From assembly GCA_016194985.1 (NCBI GenBank), contig JACQAK010000176.1, forward strand, positions 1 to 59,889: a DNA stretch of 59,889 nucleotides, read 5' to 3'. Shown piece by piece: positions 17,013-27,324 of the stretch (its first letter is position 1; the number at the start of each line of letters is the position of its first letter). The notes beneath the pieces are model-generated. The model had not been told where the DNA came from. It was given only the letters and a program-made list of their open reading frames with translations, and did not search any database. The DNA comes from Bacteroidota bacterium. Its GTDB lineage: Bacteria; Bacteroidota; Bacteroidia; B-17B0; Aurantibacillaceae. Position numbers and translations under genes: made by a program.

Positions 17013-17161
17013 ATTAGCAAAAATATACAAAATGTTTTAACTATAGTCATACCTGCTCTTAAATATTCACAATAATTGTTCGCTAAAGCAAGCCCTGTAT
17101 AATCTGATTTTGAGATTAAACGGGGAGTAAAAGTCAGTAAAATAATACTTAAGTTTAGTAC

Positions 17162-18865
17162 ATGAGATCTTTTGTTTATCTATTTATTTACCTGACAACG
17201 TTTCTGAATATAGCTTATAGTCAGGGTGTTCAAACATTTTCCTCAAGTCCTGCGGCTACAATTACAAGAGATGGTAATTATCATAACTTTAATTTAACAG
17301 TAGCCACATCTCCTGCAAAAACGGCCATGAATAGTTCCTGGGGATTGTATCGTGTAAAGCTTAATATAACCCATGCATCTAAATTCAATTTGAGTATACA
17401 ATTGGTTTCTCCGGGAGGCACAACTATACAGTTATTTACAAGACCAAGTTCCCCAACGGCTTATGATAATTTTGTTGAAACCTATTTTAGAGACGATGCT
17501 CCGATGACATTGGCTGCTTTTTTAGTACCAATAGTTACTTACAGAAGGAATACCCCGGCAAGCTGGATACCTGAAAATTCATTTTCAACGACTATTAATA
17601 CCGGCTCTACCGGGTCACCAGATGGCACATGGACCTTAAAAATTAAAGATGGTGGGTCGGTTTCTACAGGCACTTTAAATAGCTGGGAAATAGAGTTTAG
17701 AAATACGCCTAATGGAGACAGAACCAGCAGTGCCTGGGTAACAAATTCAGAAACGGGCTATCCGGCGTATAATGATTGTGCTACACCGCGAAAAATGGAT
17801 AAATATTATAATTATTATGGAAGAACAAGATTAACATATGATGAAAATACCAGTACAGACCCTCCTATTGGAGCAGGACCCTGGAGATTAACCGAAGGTG
17901 ATGTAAACAGTACAATTGACAATACTATCTGGTTTACGTTTAAAACCGATGCAACCGGGGGAACAGCAAATGTTTATATAAGCATGATTAATAAATACTC
18001 AGGATCAGGCACCGGTTATCAGGCAGTGGTATTAGACCCAGGAGCAAGCCCTTGTGTGGCAGCAAACTGGACCCGGGTGGCAGGCTCTGCCTATGTCGGA
18101 GATAACTCATTAGGGTCTAACCCTAACCCATTATCCGGACCCGCAGCTGGCTCTATTATGCTGTATAATTCTGTGTTAAAATGTACAGGTTTGGCTGCCA
18201 ATAAAATATACTATGTATGTGTTGATGGTGTTACTTCATCCGGCGGCGTGGCTACCAGTGATGTAGATTTTCAAATTGAAGTCACAGGAAATGTTTTAAC
18301 CAATTATGTGACTCTGCCGGTGGAACTTATTTATTTTAATGGAGAAAACAGCAGCGATGCCAATATACTCACCTGGGCAACAGCATCTGAAACAAATAAT
18401 GCGTATTTCGAATTAGAAAAAAGTACAGATGGTACTAATTTCAACACGTTGACGATTCTTAATAATCAGGTAGCGAAGATCGATAGCAAAAAACATCAAC
18501 TAACCTATCAATATCAGGACGTGTCATGTAACGCCTATTACCGGTTAAAACAAGTTGATCAGGACGGAACATTTAAACATTTTAATACGGTATTTTTGGA
18601 AGGCGATCAGGAAAAAACAAAACCACAAATAGCCCCTAATCCGGCCAACAATAAGCTAACAATAAGTTATTATACAAAAGTAAATACACCCAGCACGATC
18701 ACAATTTTTGATATTTCGGGAAGAGAAATCCGTCAAGAAACAACCCGTTTTAATTCAGAAAACAAAGAGATAATCCTTGATATAGAAAACCTTCAAAACG
18801 GGCTTTATTTTATCCGGGTCGACAATGGTTTCAAATCCTTTCAGCAAAAAATAGTGAAAGAATAA
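17162..18865 (+). CDS. Secreted protein with proprotein-convertase P domain and T9SS type A sorting domain
   Basis: A 567-residue exported protein. The signal peptide ends near AYSQ. Residues 25-180 form a P domain (RVKLNITHASKFNLSIQLVS, GSPDGTWTLKIKDGG, LNSWEIEFRN), usually found beside subtilases. A middle region of unknown fold follows. A sheet-rich segment typical of T9SS cargo begins at LPVELIYFNGENSSDANIL. The type A sorting domain closes the protein (IAPNPANNKLTISYY, NGLYFIRVD, KIVKE). There is no protease domain, so the P domain probably serves in stability or binding. Confidence 0.85.
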   Translation: MRSFVYLFIYLTTFLNIAYSQGVQTFSSSPAATITRDGNYHNFNLTVATSPAKTAMNSSWGLYRVKLNITHASKFNLSIQLVSPGGTTIQLFTRPSSPTAYDNFVETYFRDDAPMTLAAFLVPIVTYRRNTPASWIPENSFSTTINTGSTGSPDGTWTLKIKDGGSVSTGTLNSWEIEFRNTPNGDRTSSAWVTNSETGYPAYNDCATPRKMDKYYNYYGRTRLTYDENTSTDPPIGAGPWRLTEGDVNSTIDNTIWFTFKTDATGGTANVYISMINKYSGSGTGYQAVVLDPGASPCVAANWTRVAGSAYVGDNSLGSNPNPLSGPAAGSIMLYNSVLKCTGLAANKIYYVCVDGVTSSGGVATSDVDFQIEVTGNVLTNYVTLPVELIYFNGENSSDANILTWATASETNNAYFELEKSTDGTNFNTLTILNNQVAKIDSKKHQLTYQYQDVSCNAYYRLKQVDQDGTFKHFNTVFLEGDQEKTKPQIAPNPANNKLTISYYTKVNTPSTITIFDISGREIRQETTRFNSENKEIILDIENLQNGLYFIRVDNGFKSFQQKIVKE

Positions 18866-19008
18866 GAGATCCTGTATTCCAAGGCCTTTATTTCCAAGAC
18901 GTTTCACCTTTCCGGCAAGGCATGTATGCGCCCGAAAAAGAGCAGTGGAATTTCTCGCCAATTCAGTAAAAATCCTTAAATTAGCCCTGTTTTTTAACGA
19001 AAATTAAA

Positions 19009-21729
19009 ATGGACAAATTTTCCTATGTTGGTACAAGCGATGTAAACGCTATTGAGAGTTTATTTTTGCAATATAATCAAGACCCAAATTCTGTAGATGC
19101 CTCCTGGCGCGATTTCTTTAAAGGCTTTGAATTTGCCCGCACATCCTATGATTCAGACGGAGGAGCCATTCCGGAGAACGTAGCGAAAGAGTTTAAGGTT
19201 ATCAGTTTAATAAACGGATACCGTCAACGCGGACACTTATTCACCAAAACAAACCCTGTTCGCCAGCGCCGACACTACGAACCAACCTTAGCCCTTGAAA
19301 ATTTCGGCTTATCAGAAAAAGATCTGGAAACTGTGTTTCAGGCCGGCAACGAAATAGGGATTGGTAACGCAAAGTTAAAAGACATTATTCATCACCTCGA
19401 TCAAACGTATTGCCAAAGCATTGGTGCCGAGTATTTATACATGCGCGAACCTCAGGTGGTAAAATGGTTACAGGAACGCATGGAGAAAAACCGCAACACG
19501 CCGGCATTTTCAAATCCTGAGAAAAAAACCATTCTAAAAAAACTAACACAAGCCGTTGTTTTCGAAAACTATTTACATACTAAATTTGTTGGCCAAAAAC
19601 GTTTTTCGTTAGAAGGAGGAGAAGCTGTGATTCCGGCAATGAATGCCTTAATGGAGCATGGTGTTAATTTAGGAATAGAAGATTATGTGATCGGTATGGC
19701 TCACCGTGGCCGCTTAAATGTGTTGACCAACATCATGAATAAAACCTATAAAGATGTATTTACCGAGTTTGAAGGCAGGCCGAGTGAAGATTCTTTATTT
19801 GATGGAGACGTGAAATACCACATGGGTTACTCATCCGATCAATTAAGCGATGACGGCAAAAAAGTACATATCAGTTTAACACCTAATCCATCACATTTGG
19901 AAACAGTTGCTCCGGTGGTTGGAGGAATTGTTCGTGCAAAAATCGATAACCGTCATAATGGTGATAATTCTAAAGCCTGTGCCATTGCGTTGCATGGTGA
20001 TGCGGCTGTTGCAGGTCAGGGCATTGTTTACGAAGTATTACAAATGAGCCAGCTGGATGGTTACAAAACAGGCGGAACCGTTCATTTTGTAATCAATAAT
20101 CAGGTTGGTTTTACAACTAACTTTCTGGATGCCCGTTCATCAACCTATTGCACGGATGTGGCAAAAGTTGTGTTAAGCCCTGTATTTCACGTAAACGGAG
20201 ATGATGTTGAGGCCTTGTGCTTTATCTCCAAGTTAGCGATGGAATTCCGTCAGACATTCCACCGCGATGTATTTATTGATGTATTATGTTATCGAAAATA
20301 TGGTCATAACGAAGGAGATGAACCTCGTTTCACACAACCATTATTATATAAAGCCATTGCAGCTCACCCTAATGTAAAAGATATTTATGTAAGAAGATTG
20401 CAATTAGATGGCAATGCCCTTGCAGATGAAGCAAAAGAAATAGAAACAGCATTTAAAGCAGAGCTGGACGTTAATTTAGACGAAGCTAAAAAAACAGAGA
20501 AAGCAAAAATTACGTCTTTCCTCGAAGGAAACTGGAAAGGTGTAAAAATGGCCGGGCCAAATGATTTTGATGCCTCTCCTAAAACAGCGATCGATGAAAA
20601 AACATTCCTGGATCTTGCTAAAAAAACAACCGAATTACCAAAGGATAAAAAATTCTTTAATAAAATTCAAAAAGTATTCGACGATCGTAAGGCCATGATC
20701 ACCAATGATAATTATGATTGGGCCATGGGCGAACTGTTAGCTTACGCAAGTTTAATGAAAGAGGGCTTTCCTGTTCGTTTTAGCGGACAAGATGTAGAGC
20801 GCGGAACCTTCTCCCACCGCCACGCAGTGGTTAAAGTAGAAGACAGCGAAGAAGAATACACCCCATTGAATAATATTGACGCAAAAGCTAAACTGGAGAT
20901 CTATAACTCCTTATTAAGCGAATATGGCGTGTTGGGTTTTGAATACGGATATGCCTTTGCCGCTCCAAATACATTAACTATTTGGGAAGCACAATTTGGA
21001 GATTTCTTTAATGGCGCGCAAATTATCATAGATCAATATTTAACATCGGCGGAGTATAAATGGCGCCGCATGAATGGCCTGGTAGTGTTATTGCCTCATG
21101 GTTATGAAGGGCAAGGACCGGAACATTCAAGCGCCCGCATGGAGCGTTTTTTACAGGCTTGTGCAGAAAACAACATGCAAATTGTTAATGCTACCACACC
21201 GGCCCAGCAATTCCACGTAATTCGTCGTCAGTTATGCAGAGACTTCCGTAAACCATTAGTGTGCTTCACACCTAAAAAACTATTACGTTACCCGTCTTGT
21301 GTAAGCAAACTCACCGACTTTACAAAAGCAAATTTCCAGGAAGTACTGGATGATACCATTGATGCTAAAAAAGTAACACGTGTGGCATTCTGTTCTGGTA
21401 AGGTATATTATGATCTGATAGAGCGCAGAGAAAAAGAAGGAGCGGATGATATTGCCTTTATTCGTTTAGAACAATTATATCCTTTCCCTCAAAAACAAAT
21501 TGATGCTGTATTGAAAAAATACAGTAAAGTAAAAGAGTATTTGTTTGTTCAGGAAGAACCGGAAAACATGGGACCTTGGAGATTTGTAGATAATAATTTA
21601 CGTTCATTAAATCTGAAATATGTAGGAAGAAATGCAGCAGCAAGCCCTGCAACAGGCTTCTCTAAACGACATGCTGCTGAGAACGAAGAAATCATGACAA
21701 ACATTTTCTCTAAAGTATTAGTAAAATAG
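19009..21729 (+). CDS. sucA: 2-oxoglutarate dehydrogenase E1 component
   Basis: A 906-residue thiamine-diphosphate decarboxylase of the TCA cycle. It begins with the E1o N-terminal segment (DKFSYVGTSDVNAIESLFLQ). GMAHRGRLNVL, the ThDP/metal region LHGDAAVAGQGIVYE with INNQVGFTT, and the transketolase-like C-terminal half (GQDVERGTFSHRHAVV, LPHGYEGQGPEHSSARMERF) follow. The length fits. The E2 gene follows after 38 bases, so they form an operon. No E3 (lipoamide dehydrogenase) gene is in the window. Confidence 0.97.
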   Translation: MDKFSYVGTSDVNAIESLFLQYNQDPNSVDASWRDFFKGFEFARTSYDSDGGAIPENVAKEFKVISLINGYRQRGHLFTKTNPVRQRRHYEPTLALENFGLSEKDLETVFQAGNEIGIGNAKLKDIIHHLDQTYCQSIGAEYLYMREPQVVKWLQERMEKNRNTPAFSNPEKKTILKKLTQAVVFENYLHTKFVGQKRFSLEGGEAVIPAMNALMEHGVNLGIEDYVIGMAHRGRLNVLTNIMNKTYKDVFTEFEGRPSEDSLFDGDVKYHMGYSSDQLSDDGKKVHISLTPNPSHLETVAPVVGGIVRAKIDNRHNGDNSKACAIALHGDAAVAGQGIVYEVLQMSQLDGYKTGGTVHFVINNQVGFTTNFLDARSSTYCTDVAKVVLSPVFHVNGDDVEALCFISKLAMEFRQTFHRDVFIDVLCYRKYGHNEGDEPRFTQPLLYKAIAAHPNVKDIYVRRLQLDGNALADEAKEIETAFKAELDVNLDEAKKTEKAKITSFLEGNWKGVKMAGPNDFDASPKTAIDEKTFLDLAKKTTELPKDKKFFNKIQKVFDDRKAMITNDNYDWAMGELLAYASLMKEGFPVRFSGQDVERGTFSHRHAVVKVEDSEEEYTPLNNIDAKAKLEIYNSLLSEYGVLGFEYGYAFAAPNTLTIWEAQFGDFFNGAQIIIDQYLTSAEYKWRRMNGLVVLLPHGYEGQGPEHSSARMERFLQACAENNMQIVNATTPAQQFHVIRRQLCRDFRKPLVCFTPKKLLRYPSCVSKLTDFTKANFQEVLDDTIDAKKVTRVAFCSGKVYYDLIERREKEGADDIAFIRLEQLYPFPQKQIDAVLKKYSKVKEYLFVQEEPENMGPWRFVDNNLRSLNLKYVGRNAAASPATGFSKRHAAENEEIMTNIFSKVLVK

Positions 21730-21767
21730 AAATTCAAAATTTATAATCTAACATTCAAAAGTTTAAT

Positions 21768-23030
21768 ATGGCAATTGTAGAATTAAAAGTACCAAGTCCG
21801 GGTGAGTCGATCACCGAAGTAGTTATTGCCCGTTGGGTAAAAAACACCGGTGATGTTGTAGAAAAAGATGAGGTGTTGGCAGAGATCGATTCCGATAAAG
21901 CAACCTTAACCTTAAATGCAGAAGATTCAGGTAAAATAGAAGTATTAGCAGCCGAAGGAGATACTGTAAAAGTAGGACAGGTAGTTGTTAAAATAGATAC
22001 GTCTGTTAAACCGGAAGCAAAAGCCAAAACCGAAGCACCGAAAGCAGAAGTAAAAGCGGAACCTAAAAAAGAAGTAGCTATTGCTTCCCCTACAGTAGAA
22101 AAGTCAGCAGCAACTACTACTTATGCAACAGGTACACCCAGTGTTTCTGCTGCAAAAATAATGGCCGAAAATAATATTCAGGCAGGTCAGATAAACGGTA
22201 CAGGGAAAGATGGTCGTATTACAAAACAGGATGTGTTGTCTGCTTTGTCAAATGGATTACCTACCGCGGCTAAGGTATTAAGCAATAGCTGGCAGGGAGG
22301 AAGAGATAAAGACAGGTCAAAAATGACCTCTTTACGTAAAACAGTAGCGAAGCGCCTGGTAGCCGTGAAAAACGAAACAGCCATGTTAACCACGTTTAAT
22401 GAGGTGGACATGAGCGAGATTTATGCTATTCGCGCTAAGTACAAAGATAAGTTTAAAGAAGTGTATGGTACCAATGTTGGTTTCATGAGTTTCTTTACAA
22501 AAGCAGTAACCGAAGCGTTATATCATTACCCTGCCGTAAATGCTATGATTGACGGAGAGGAAATTGTATACAATAAATATTGCGATATTGGTATTGCCGT
22601 AAGTGCTCCAAAAGGATTAATGGTGCCTGTATTACGTAATGCTGAATTAATGAGCATTGCCGATATCGAAAAAGGCATTAAGGACTTAGCTGTTAAAGCA
22701 CGAGATGGTAAATTAACCATTGAAGACATGAGTGGTGGTACATTTACCATTACTAACGGTGGTGTGTTTGGATCGATGATGAGTACTCCTATCATTAACC
22801 CTCCTCAAAGCGCTATTTTAGGAATGCACAACGTTGTGGATCGTCCGATGGCAGTTAACGGTCAGGTGGTGATTCGTCCTATGATGTACATTGCATTAAG
22901 CTATGATCACAGAATTATTGACGGAAGAGAATCAGTAGGATTTCTGGTAAAAGTAAAAGAAATGTTAGAGAACCCGAGCCGCATGCTGTTTGGAGGAAAA
23001 GTGCCCGAAGAGATATTATTGGGATTATAA
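21768..23030 (+). CDS. odhB: Dihydrolipoamide succinyltransferase (E2 of 2-oxoglutarate dehydrogenase)
   Basis: A 420-residue E2. The lipoyl domain (1-80) has the modified lysine K44 in EIDSDKATL. An Ala/Lys/Pro-rich linker follows, then the E1/E3-binding domain ([31 protein letters not shown]). The catalytic domain ends with [18 protein letters not shown], whose His and Asp catalyse acyl transfer. It lies directly behind sucA and is closed by a terminator at 23051. Confidence 0.96.
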   Translation: MAIVELKVPSPGESITEVVIARWVKNTGDVVEKDEVLAEIDSDKATLTLNAEDSGKIEVLAAEGDTVKVGQVVVKIDTSVKPEAKAKTEAPKAEVKAEPKKEVAIASPTVEKSAATTTYATGTPSVSAAKIMAENNIQAGQINGTGKDGRITKQDVLSALSNGLPTAAKVLSNSWQGGRDKDRSKMTSLRKTVAKRLVAVKNETAMLTTFNEVDMSEIYAIRAKYKDKFKEVYGTNVGFMSFFTKAVTEALYHYPAVNAMIDGEEIVYNKYCDIGIAVSAPKGLMVPVLRNAELMSIADIEKGIKDLAVKARDGKLTIEDMSGGTFTITNGGVFGSMMSTPIINPPQSAILGMHNVVDRPMAVNGQVVIRPMMYIALSYDHRIIDGRESVGFLVKVKEMLENPSRMLFGGKVPEEILLGL

Positions 23031-23050
23031 TTTAGTAAATGAATATAATG

Positions 23051-23077
23051 AAGAGAACGGTCATTCCGTTCTCTTTT
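23051..23077 (+). terminator. Intrinsic terminator of the sucA-odhB operon
   Basis: AAGAGAACGG and its complement flank a 5-base loop and are followed by a T-run. It is 20 bases downstream of the odhB stop. Confidence 0.85.
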
Positions 23078-23118
23078 TTTATGGGCTAAAAAGTTTTGAG
23101 TACATTTAATACTTAATA

Positions 23119-24810
23119 ATGAGGTTTAAAATTCCTGTTAATATAAGGCATAGCTTATTTTTGTTTTGTTTATTTGTGTTTGTTGTAAATATAACAACAT
23201 CATTAATTTACAAACATTCAGGACCAAAAGATGCCCCTATATATGGTACTATGTATGGAAGTGATGCCAGAGGATATTATGAATATTTGGAATGGGGGAT
23301 AAGCAAAAAAGATATAAATTACGAAAGTAATAACTCCTATAAACGAGGGAATCAGCGTATTTTGAAGTATCCATATGGCACAGCACTATTTCAGTTACCG
23401 TTTTATGTTGCGGCTTCTGTTTCTCAGAAAAAAGAATCCGGTAATAATACATATACTCAAACGGATGATGTTTTTATGTGTATCGGAGCCAGTATTTATA
23501 TTTCACTCGCTCTTTTTTTATTATACCAATTGCTCGGTAAATTTACGTCAGACACCAGTACAAAATATCTTGTAGTTGCGTTGATTTATTTGGCTACAAA
23601 TTTATTCCACTATTCTTCCATTGAATTAATGATGTCGCACTTATATTCTTTTTTAAGTGTTACAGGTTATTTTTATTTTACACTACATTATATAGAAACA
23701 CGTAACAAAAAACAGTTCTTGATTTCTATTTTCTTTTTGTTTCTGATTATTGCCGTCAGGCCTTTTAATGCCATCATTGTAATTCCTGTTATAATTTATC
23801 TATATGTAAACATGCGATCATTCTGGCAAGTATTGGTTTCAATAGCAATTATTGCCTTCTCGTTTTTTATACAGCTTATTTTATGGCGGTTGCAATGTGG
23901 GTTCTGGACATTTGCATCTTATGACGGCGAAGGATTTTATTGGACAAAGCCACAACTACTCAATGTTTGGTTTAGCTTCAGAAAAGGATTATTTATATAC
24001 TCGCCAATCCTATTTATTGCTTTTATAGGGTTATTAATGAAGCTACGTACAAGTTTTAAAATCACTATTCTGTTTTTAAGTATATTCTTAATTTTCACTT
24101 ATACTATTTCATGCTGGTGGCATTGGCCTTACGGGGATAGTTTTGGCCATCGTGCGTTTATAGATGTGTATGCGGTATTGGCCATAGGATTGGTAAGTGT
24201 TATGGATAGCTGCAAAAGTATGGTTCAAAAAAGAAGCCTTCAAATAGTGTGTGCACTATGTGTATTGTTAAATCTTTTTCAAACGTGGCAATTCGATAAA
24301 TTTATTTTATCTCCCGAATATATGTCGTACAAAAAGTATAAAACAACATTTTTAGAAACGAATACCAGTTTAACCAGTGAATTGGGGGGGCCTAAAGATA
24401 TATTTCCATACAACGCAAAATACACAATGGTAAATGATAGTATGGCTTTTATAGACATGAATCATGTGGAGTATTCTTCTGCTATTAAATTCATAGCTCA
24501 TCCCACCGAATATAAAAAGTGCTACGCAGATGTTAACTTTATTAAAGAAGAACGCCTTCCCAACCAATCATTCAAAGCGAGATTGTTGTTTCAAATAACA
24601 GATACTATTACCAAAGAAAATAACTATTTTGGTTGCTGTTTAAATGAAGGCGCCGATGATTTTTTGAGTCCCAACAGCACACGGCTTTCATATCAATTTG
24701 ATTTTTCTGCATTAAAACCAACAGAAGTTTTATCCGTTTTTTGCATCAATCCGGAGCGTAAAAACTTCTCAATAAAACACTTAAACGTTTCGCTTTATTA
24801 TATTTACTAA
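23119..24810 (+). CDS. Polytopic membrane protein, GT-C glycosyltransferase-like
   Basis: A 563-residue protein with about ten hydrophobic helices in its first 400 residues, then a soluble C-terminal region of about 150 residues. After the first helix comes a loop with YGSDARGYYEYLEWG, and later KYPYGTALFQLPFYVAA. These recall the first-loop acidic residue and membrane-edge motifs of Bacteroidota GT-C/ArnT-like enzymes that use lipid-linked sugars. I infer a glycosyltransferase-like role; the acceptor is unknown. It stands alone between the odhB terminator and the OmpA gene. Confidence 0.6.
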   Translation: MRFKIPVNIRHSLFLFCLFVFVVNITTSLIYKHSGPKDAPIYGTMYGSDARGYYEYLEWGISKKDINYESNNSYKRGNQRILKYPYGTALFQLPFYVAASVSQKKESGNNTYTQTDDVFMCIGASIYISLALFLLYQLLGKFTSDTSTKYLVVALIYLATNLFHYSSIELMMSHLYSFLSVTGYFYFTLHYIETRNKKQFLISIFFLFLIIAVRPFNAIIVIPVIIYLYVNMRSFWQVLVSIAIIAFSFFIQLILWRLQCGFWTFASYDGEGFYWTKPQLLNVWFSFRKGLFIYSPILFIAFIGLLMKLRTSFKITILFLSIFLIFTYTISCWWHWPYGDSFGHRAFIDVYAVLAIGLVSVMDSCKSMVQKRSLQIVCALCVLLNLFQTWQFDKFILSPEYMSYKKYKTTFLETNTSLTSELGGPKDIFPYNAKYTMVNDSMAFIDMNHVEYSSAIKFIAHPTEYKKCYADVNFIKEERLPNQSFKARLLFQITDTITKENNYFGCCLNEGADDFLSPNSTRLSYQFDFSALKPTEVLSVFCINPERKNFSIKHLNVSLYYIY

Positions 24811-24871
24811 TGCTTTCATTTAACCCTTCATTTTTGTAGTCACTTTTAATTAACACGAGTATTATAATGGT

Positions 24872-26068
24872 ATGCGTCTAATCTTACTTTTACTTATATC
24901 TCTACAGTTATTTTCTCAAGCCAAACGACCTGATACGGTTTTTTGCGATTGCCATCAGGCAAAAGCACTTACCATTAATAGTAAGAGCATATACGGCAAA
25001 ACAATTGCCCCTAAAGGGTTTGGCAAGCTTAAAGAAATTAGTCCTTCTAAACAAAAAACAACGTTTGCGTTCGAAAAAGAACATAATTCGGCCTGGTATA
25101 AACTCGTTATTAATACAAGTGGCGAATTAACTATGCATATTATTCCGATTAAAACGGATGATGATTATGATTTTATGATATTTAAATCAGGCAAAAACAA
25201 CTTTTGTGATAGCTTATTAAACCATAAAATAAATCCCATTCGTGCCTGCATCAGTAGAGATAAAGAAGAGTTAAACGGCAAAACCGGTTTAAATTATAAA
25301 TCAACAAATGAACTTGTAAAGCACGGGGTTGGTCCTGCTTACTGCAAAAGCCTGGCGGTTAAAAAAGGAGAGATTTACTATTTAGTGTTAGATAATGTAT
25401 ATGAAAAAGGAGATGGACATACGATAGAATTTGAAGTTGCACAACCTGTATTGTTTAAAGGAACGGTAACAGACGATAATAACAAAGCCATTAAAGCAGA
25501 GATTGCTTTAACTAATCAAAAAGGAGATACCATATCGATACAAAACACGGCCATTGACGGTAGTTATAATTTTATAGCACCACTCGCTAAAAACCAATCG
25601 TATAATTTAAATTTTTATAACGATAGCAGTTTTAGCTTTACTAAAAGCTTAACGCTTGCCGATACTCTACAATTAAAAACGCTTAAAACAGTATTGCCCA
25701 AACTCAAGAAAGGAAACAAGTACTCTATAGGATCTATTAATTTTGTTGGTGGTTCCGTACAATATTTACCTCGCGCAATTCCATCCATGTATAATTTATA
25801 TAAACTTTTAAAAAAGAATCCGGGATTAAGAATTAAAATCATTGGCCATTCAAACGGAAGAGAGATGATGGATGAAAATGGCATCATTGCTTTTACCAAA
25901 GGACGAGCCACCTCCATTAGAAATTATTTAGCCATACAAGGTATTGATGAAAAACGAATAGAAATTGATGGCAAAGGAGATCACGAAATGCTGTTTAAAC
26001 TACCCAAAGCCACTGAAAGTGAACAGGAACAAAACAGAAGAGTAGAAATTTTAGTATTGGATTTTTAA
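24872..26068 (+). CDS. OmpA family protein
   Basis: A 398-residue exported protein whose signal peptide ends near LFSQ. The middle part has beta-sandwich strands, including a carboxypeptidase-regulatory-like stretch (VLFKGTVTDDNNKAIKAEIA). Residues 280-398 are an OmpA peptidoglycan-binding domain (LRIKIIGHSNGREMMDENG, RATSIRNYLAIQGIDEKRIE, EQNRRVEILVLDF). The diaminopimelate-binding NxxLSxxRA site is poorly kept (GRATSIRNYL). A small barrel gene follows 63 bases downstream. Confidence 0.85.
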   Translation: MRLILLLLISLQLFSQAKRPDTVFCDCHQAKALTINSKSIYGKTIAPKGFGKLKEISPSKQKTTFAFEKEHNSAWYKLVINTSGELTMHIIPIKTDDDYDFMIFKSGKNNFCDSLLNHKINPIRACISRDKEELNGKTGLNYKSTNELVKHGVGPAYCKSLAVKKGEIYYLVLDNVYEKGDGHTIEFEVAQPVLFKGTVTDDNNKAIKAEIALTNQKGDTISIQNTAIDGSYNFIAPLAKNQSYNLNFYNDSSFSFTKSLTLADTLQLKTLKTVLPKLKKGNKYSIGSINFVGGSVQYLPRAIPSMYNLYKLLKKNPGLRIKIIGHSNGREMMDENGIIAFTKGRATSIRNYLAIQGIDEKRIEIDGKGDHEMLFKLPKATESEQEQNRRVEILVLDF

Positions 26069-26131
26069 AAATACCCTCTATTGGGTACTAAAATCCTGAA
26101 ACAACTATCGAACTTTGTTAAAAACAAAACT

Positions 26132-26776
26132 ATGAAAACAAAGTTCTTTATTCTTGTAGCTATTGCCTTATTGAGCAGTACTATTCACGCACAATCCTTT
26201 AAATTTGGAACCATTGCCGCAGATGCCGGGCTTGGTTTTGGTGTTTATGGCATAAGTGGATACTCTCCGGTTAATGGCCAAAATATTACAGGCGCAGGCA
26301 TTGTGGGGAGCTTGCCAAGAATAAATGCAGAATTTGGCGTTCTTCGTTTTTTAGGAGTAGGGGTTTCATACAGAAGAGGAACATATGGTAAATCTTCGGC
26401 CGGTAAAGCAAGAGGAAGTGATATATTGCTACGGGCTAATTTTCACCTGGCAAATAAAAAAGAAAAATTTGATTTACCAATAGGGATTGGTTATGGCTTT
26501 AGTAGTTTTATCGGAGACCTTAACAGCACTCAATATGTGCATGCAAAAGGAGGGATATTAAACATACATGTTTCTCCTCATATTTATTTTGGAAAATACG
26601 TTGGAATGTTTTTAAGTGTGGGGTATAACAAACACCTGTTTAATAATGTTGAGATTAAAGACGGAGGGAAATATTATACGGAAGCAGATGGTGCCACCTG
26701 GAGAATGGGCGGTGTATATTTTGAATTTGGTGTTTCAGGAAGATTTCACCTGTTCAATAAAGACAAAAAAGATTAG
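26132..26776 (+). CDS. Outer-membrane beta-barrel protein (small porin-like)
   Basis: Starting at the ATG at 26132 gives 214 residues with a good signal peptide (MKTKFFILVAIALLSSTIHA). An alternative TTG start at 26081 only adds a non-signal extension. The rest alternates short polar turns with amphipathic strands (YGKYVGMFLSVGYNKHLF-like) and ends in the aromatic GVSGRFHLFNK pattern. No specific family is recognised. The 3' end overlaps the convergent haem-binding gene by 4 bases. Confidence 0.7.
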   Translation: MKTKFFILVAIALLSSTIHAQSFKFGTIAADAGLGFGVYGISGYSPVNGQNITGAGIVGSLPRINAEFGVLRFLGVGVSYRRGTYGKSSAGKARGSDILLRANFHLANKKEKFDLPIGIGYGFSSFIGDLNSTQYVHAKGGILNIHVSPHIYFGKYVGMFLSVGYNKHLFNNVEIKDGGKYYTEADGATWRMGGVYFEFGVSGRFHLFNKDKKD

Positions 26777-27255
26777 TGTGCTACTGTAGTGTCGGAGCGC
26801 AAGATTTTCTGAGCTTTAAAAAATTCTACCAGTTGTAATTTCTGAGCATCAGTTAATTTAGCTTCTCCATGCACCAATGTGTAAGAACTCATAGGCATTT
26901 CATCTTTTTCGATCATCTCTACACATTCATCTAGTTTATGGTTTTTACGCTTTTCGGTATAAGTACCCCATATCGAAAAATTCAAATGACGACTACCTTC
27001 ATTAATATGGTGTTTAATCCACCAGGATACAGGAGCAATATTAGTGTACCAGGGATAAGCAGGTTGATTGGAATGACAATCGTAACAAGCCGTTTTAAGC
27101 ATGCCGGCAATCTCTGTATTGGCTGAGGTTAATGTAATAAAATCGGTAGAAGGATCTACAGGCTCAGTTGTTTTATCAATTCTAAAGGATTGTATGGCCA
27201 GGAGCAGGAATACAAAAAAGATGGCAATGTTTTTTTTGGTTAATTTTTTTTTCAT
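26773..27255 (-). CDS. Haem-binding domain protein (membrane-anchored, single CxxCH)
   Basis: A 160-residue protein with an N-terminal membrane anchor (about 9-25). The Haem_bd domain motif ACYDCHSNQPAYPWYTNIAP carries the CxxCH site for one c-type haem and is followed by the family motif PVSWWIKHHINEGSRHLNFS. The Met in DEMPMSSYTLVHGEAKL could be the sixth ligand. It probably faces the periplasm. It is a known family whose electron partner is unknown, and nothing in the neighbourhood names one. Confidence 0.9.
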   Translation of the reverse strand: MKKKLTKKNIAIFFVFLLLAIQSFRIDKTTEPVDPSTDFITLTSANTEIAGMLKTACYDCHSNQPAYPWYTNIAPVSWWIKHHINEGSRHLNFSIWGTYTEKRKNHKLDECVEMIEKDEMPMSSYTLVHGEAKLTDAQKLQLVEFFKAQKILRSDTTVAH

Positions 27256-27272
27256 TGATAAACGAAATAAAT

Positions 27273-27300
27273 AAAAAAAGTCCTCTCAAATAGAGAGGAC
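27273..27300 (-). terminator. Intrinsic terminator (minus strand)
   Basis: GTCCTCTC and its complement around a 5-base loop are followed on the minus strand by a T-run. It ends the transcript of the T9SS gene that stops at 27325 before it reaches the haem-binding gene. Confidence 0.8.
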
Positions 27301-27324
27301 CTAAAAATACAGATATTTTATGAA

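Noticed and set aside
26081-26131. Upstream TTG start of the barrel protein
   Set aside because: The extension precedes a clean signal peptide that begins at 26132, so the extension would block export.
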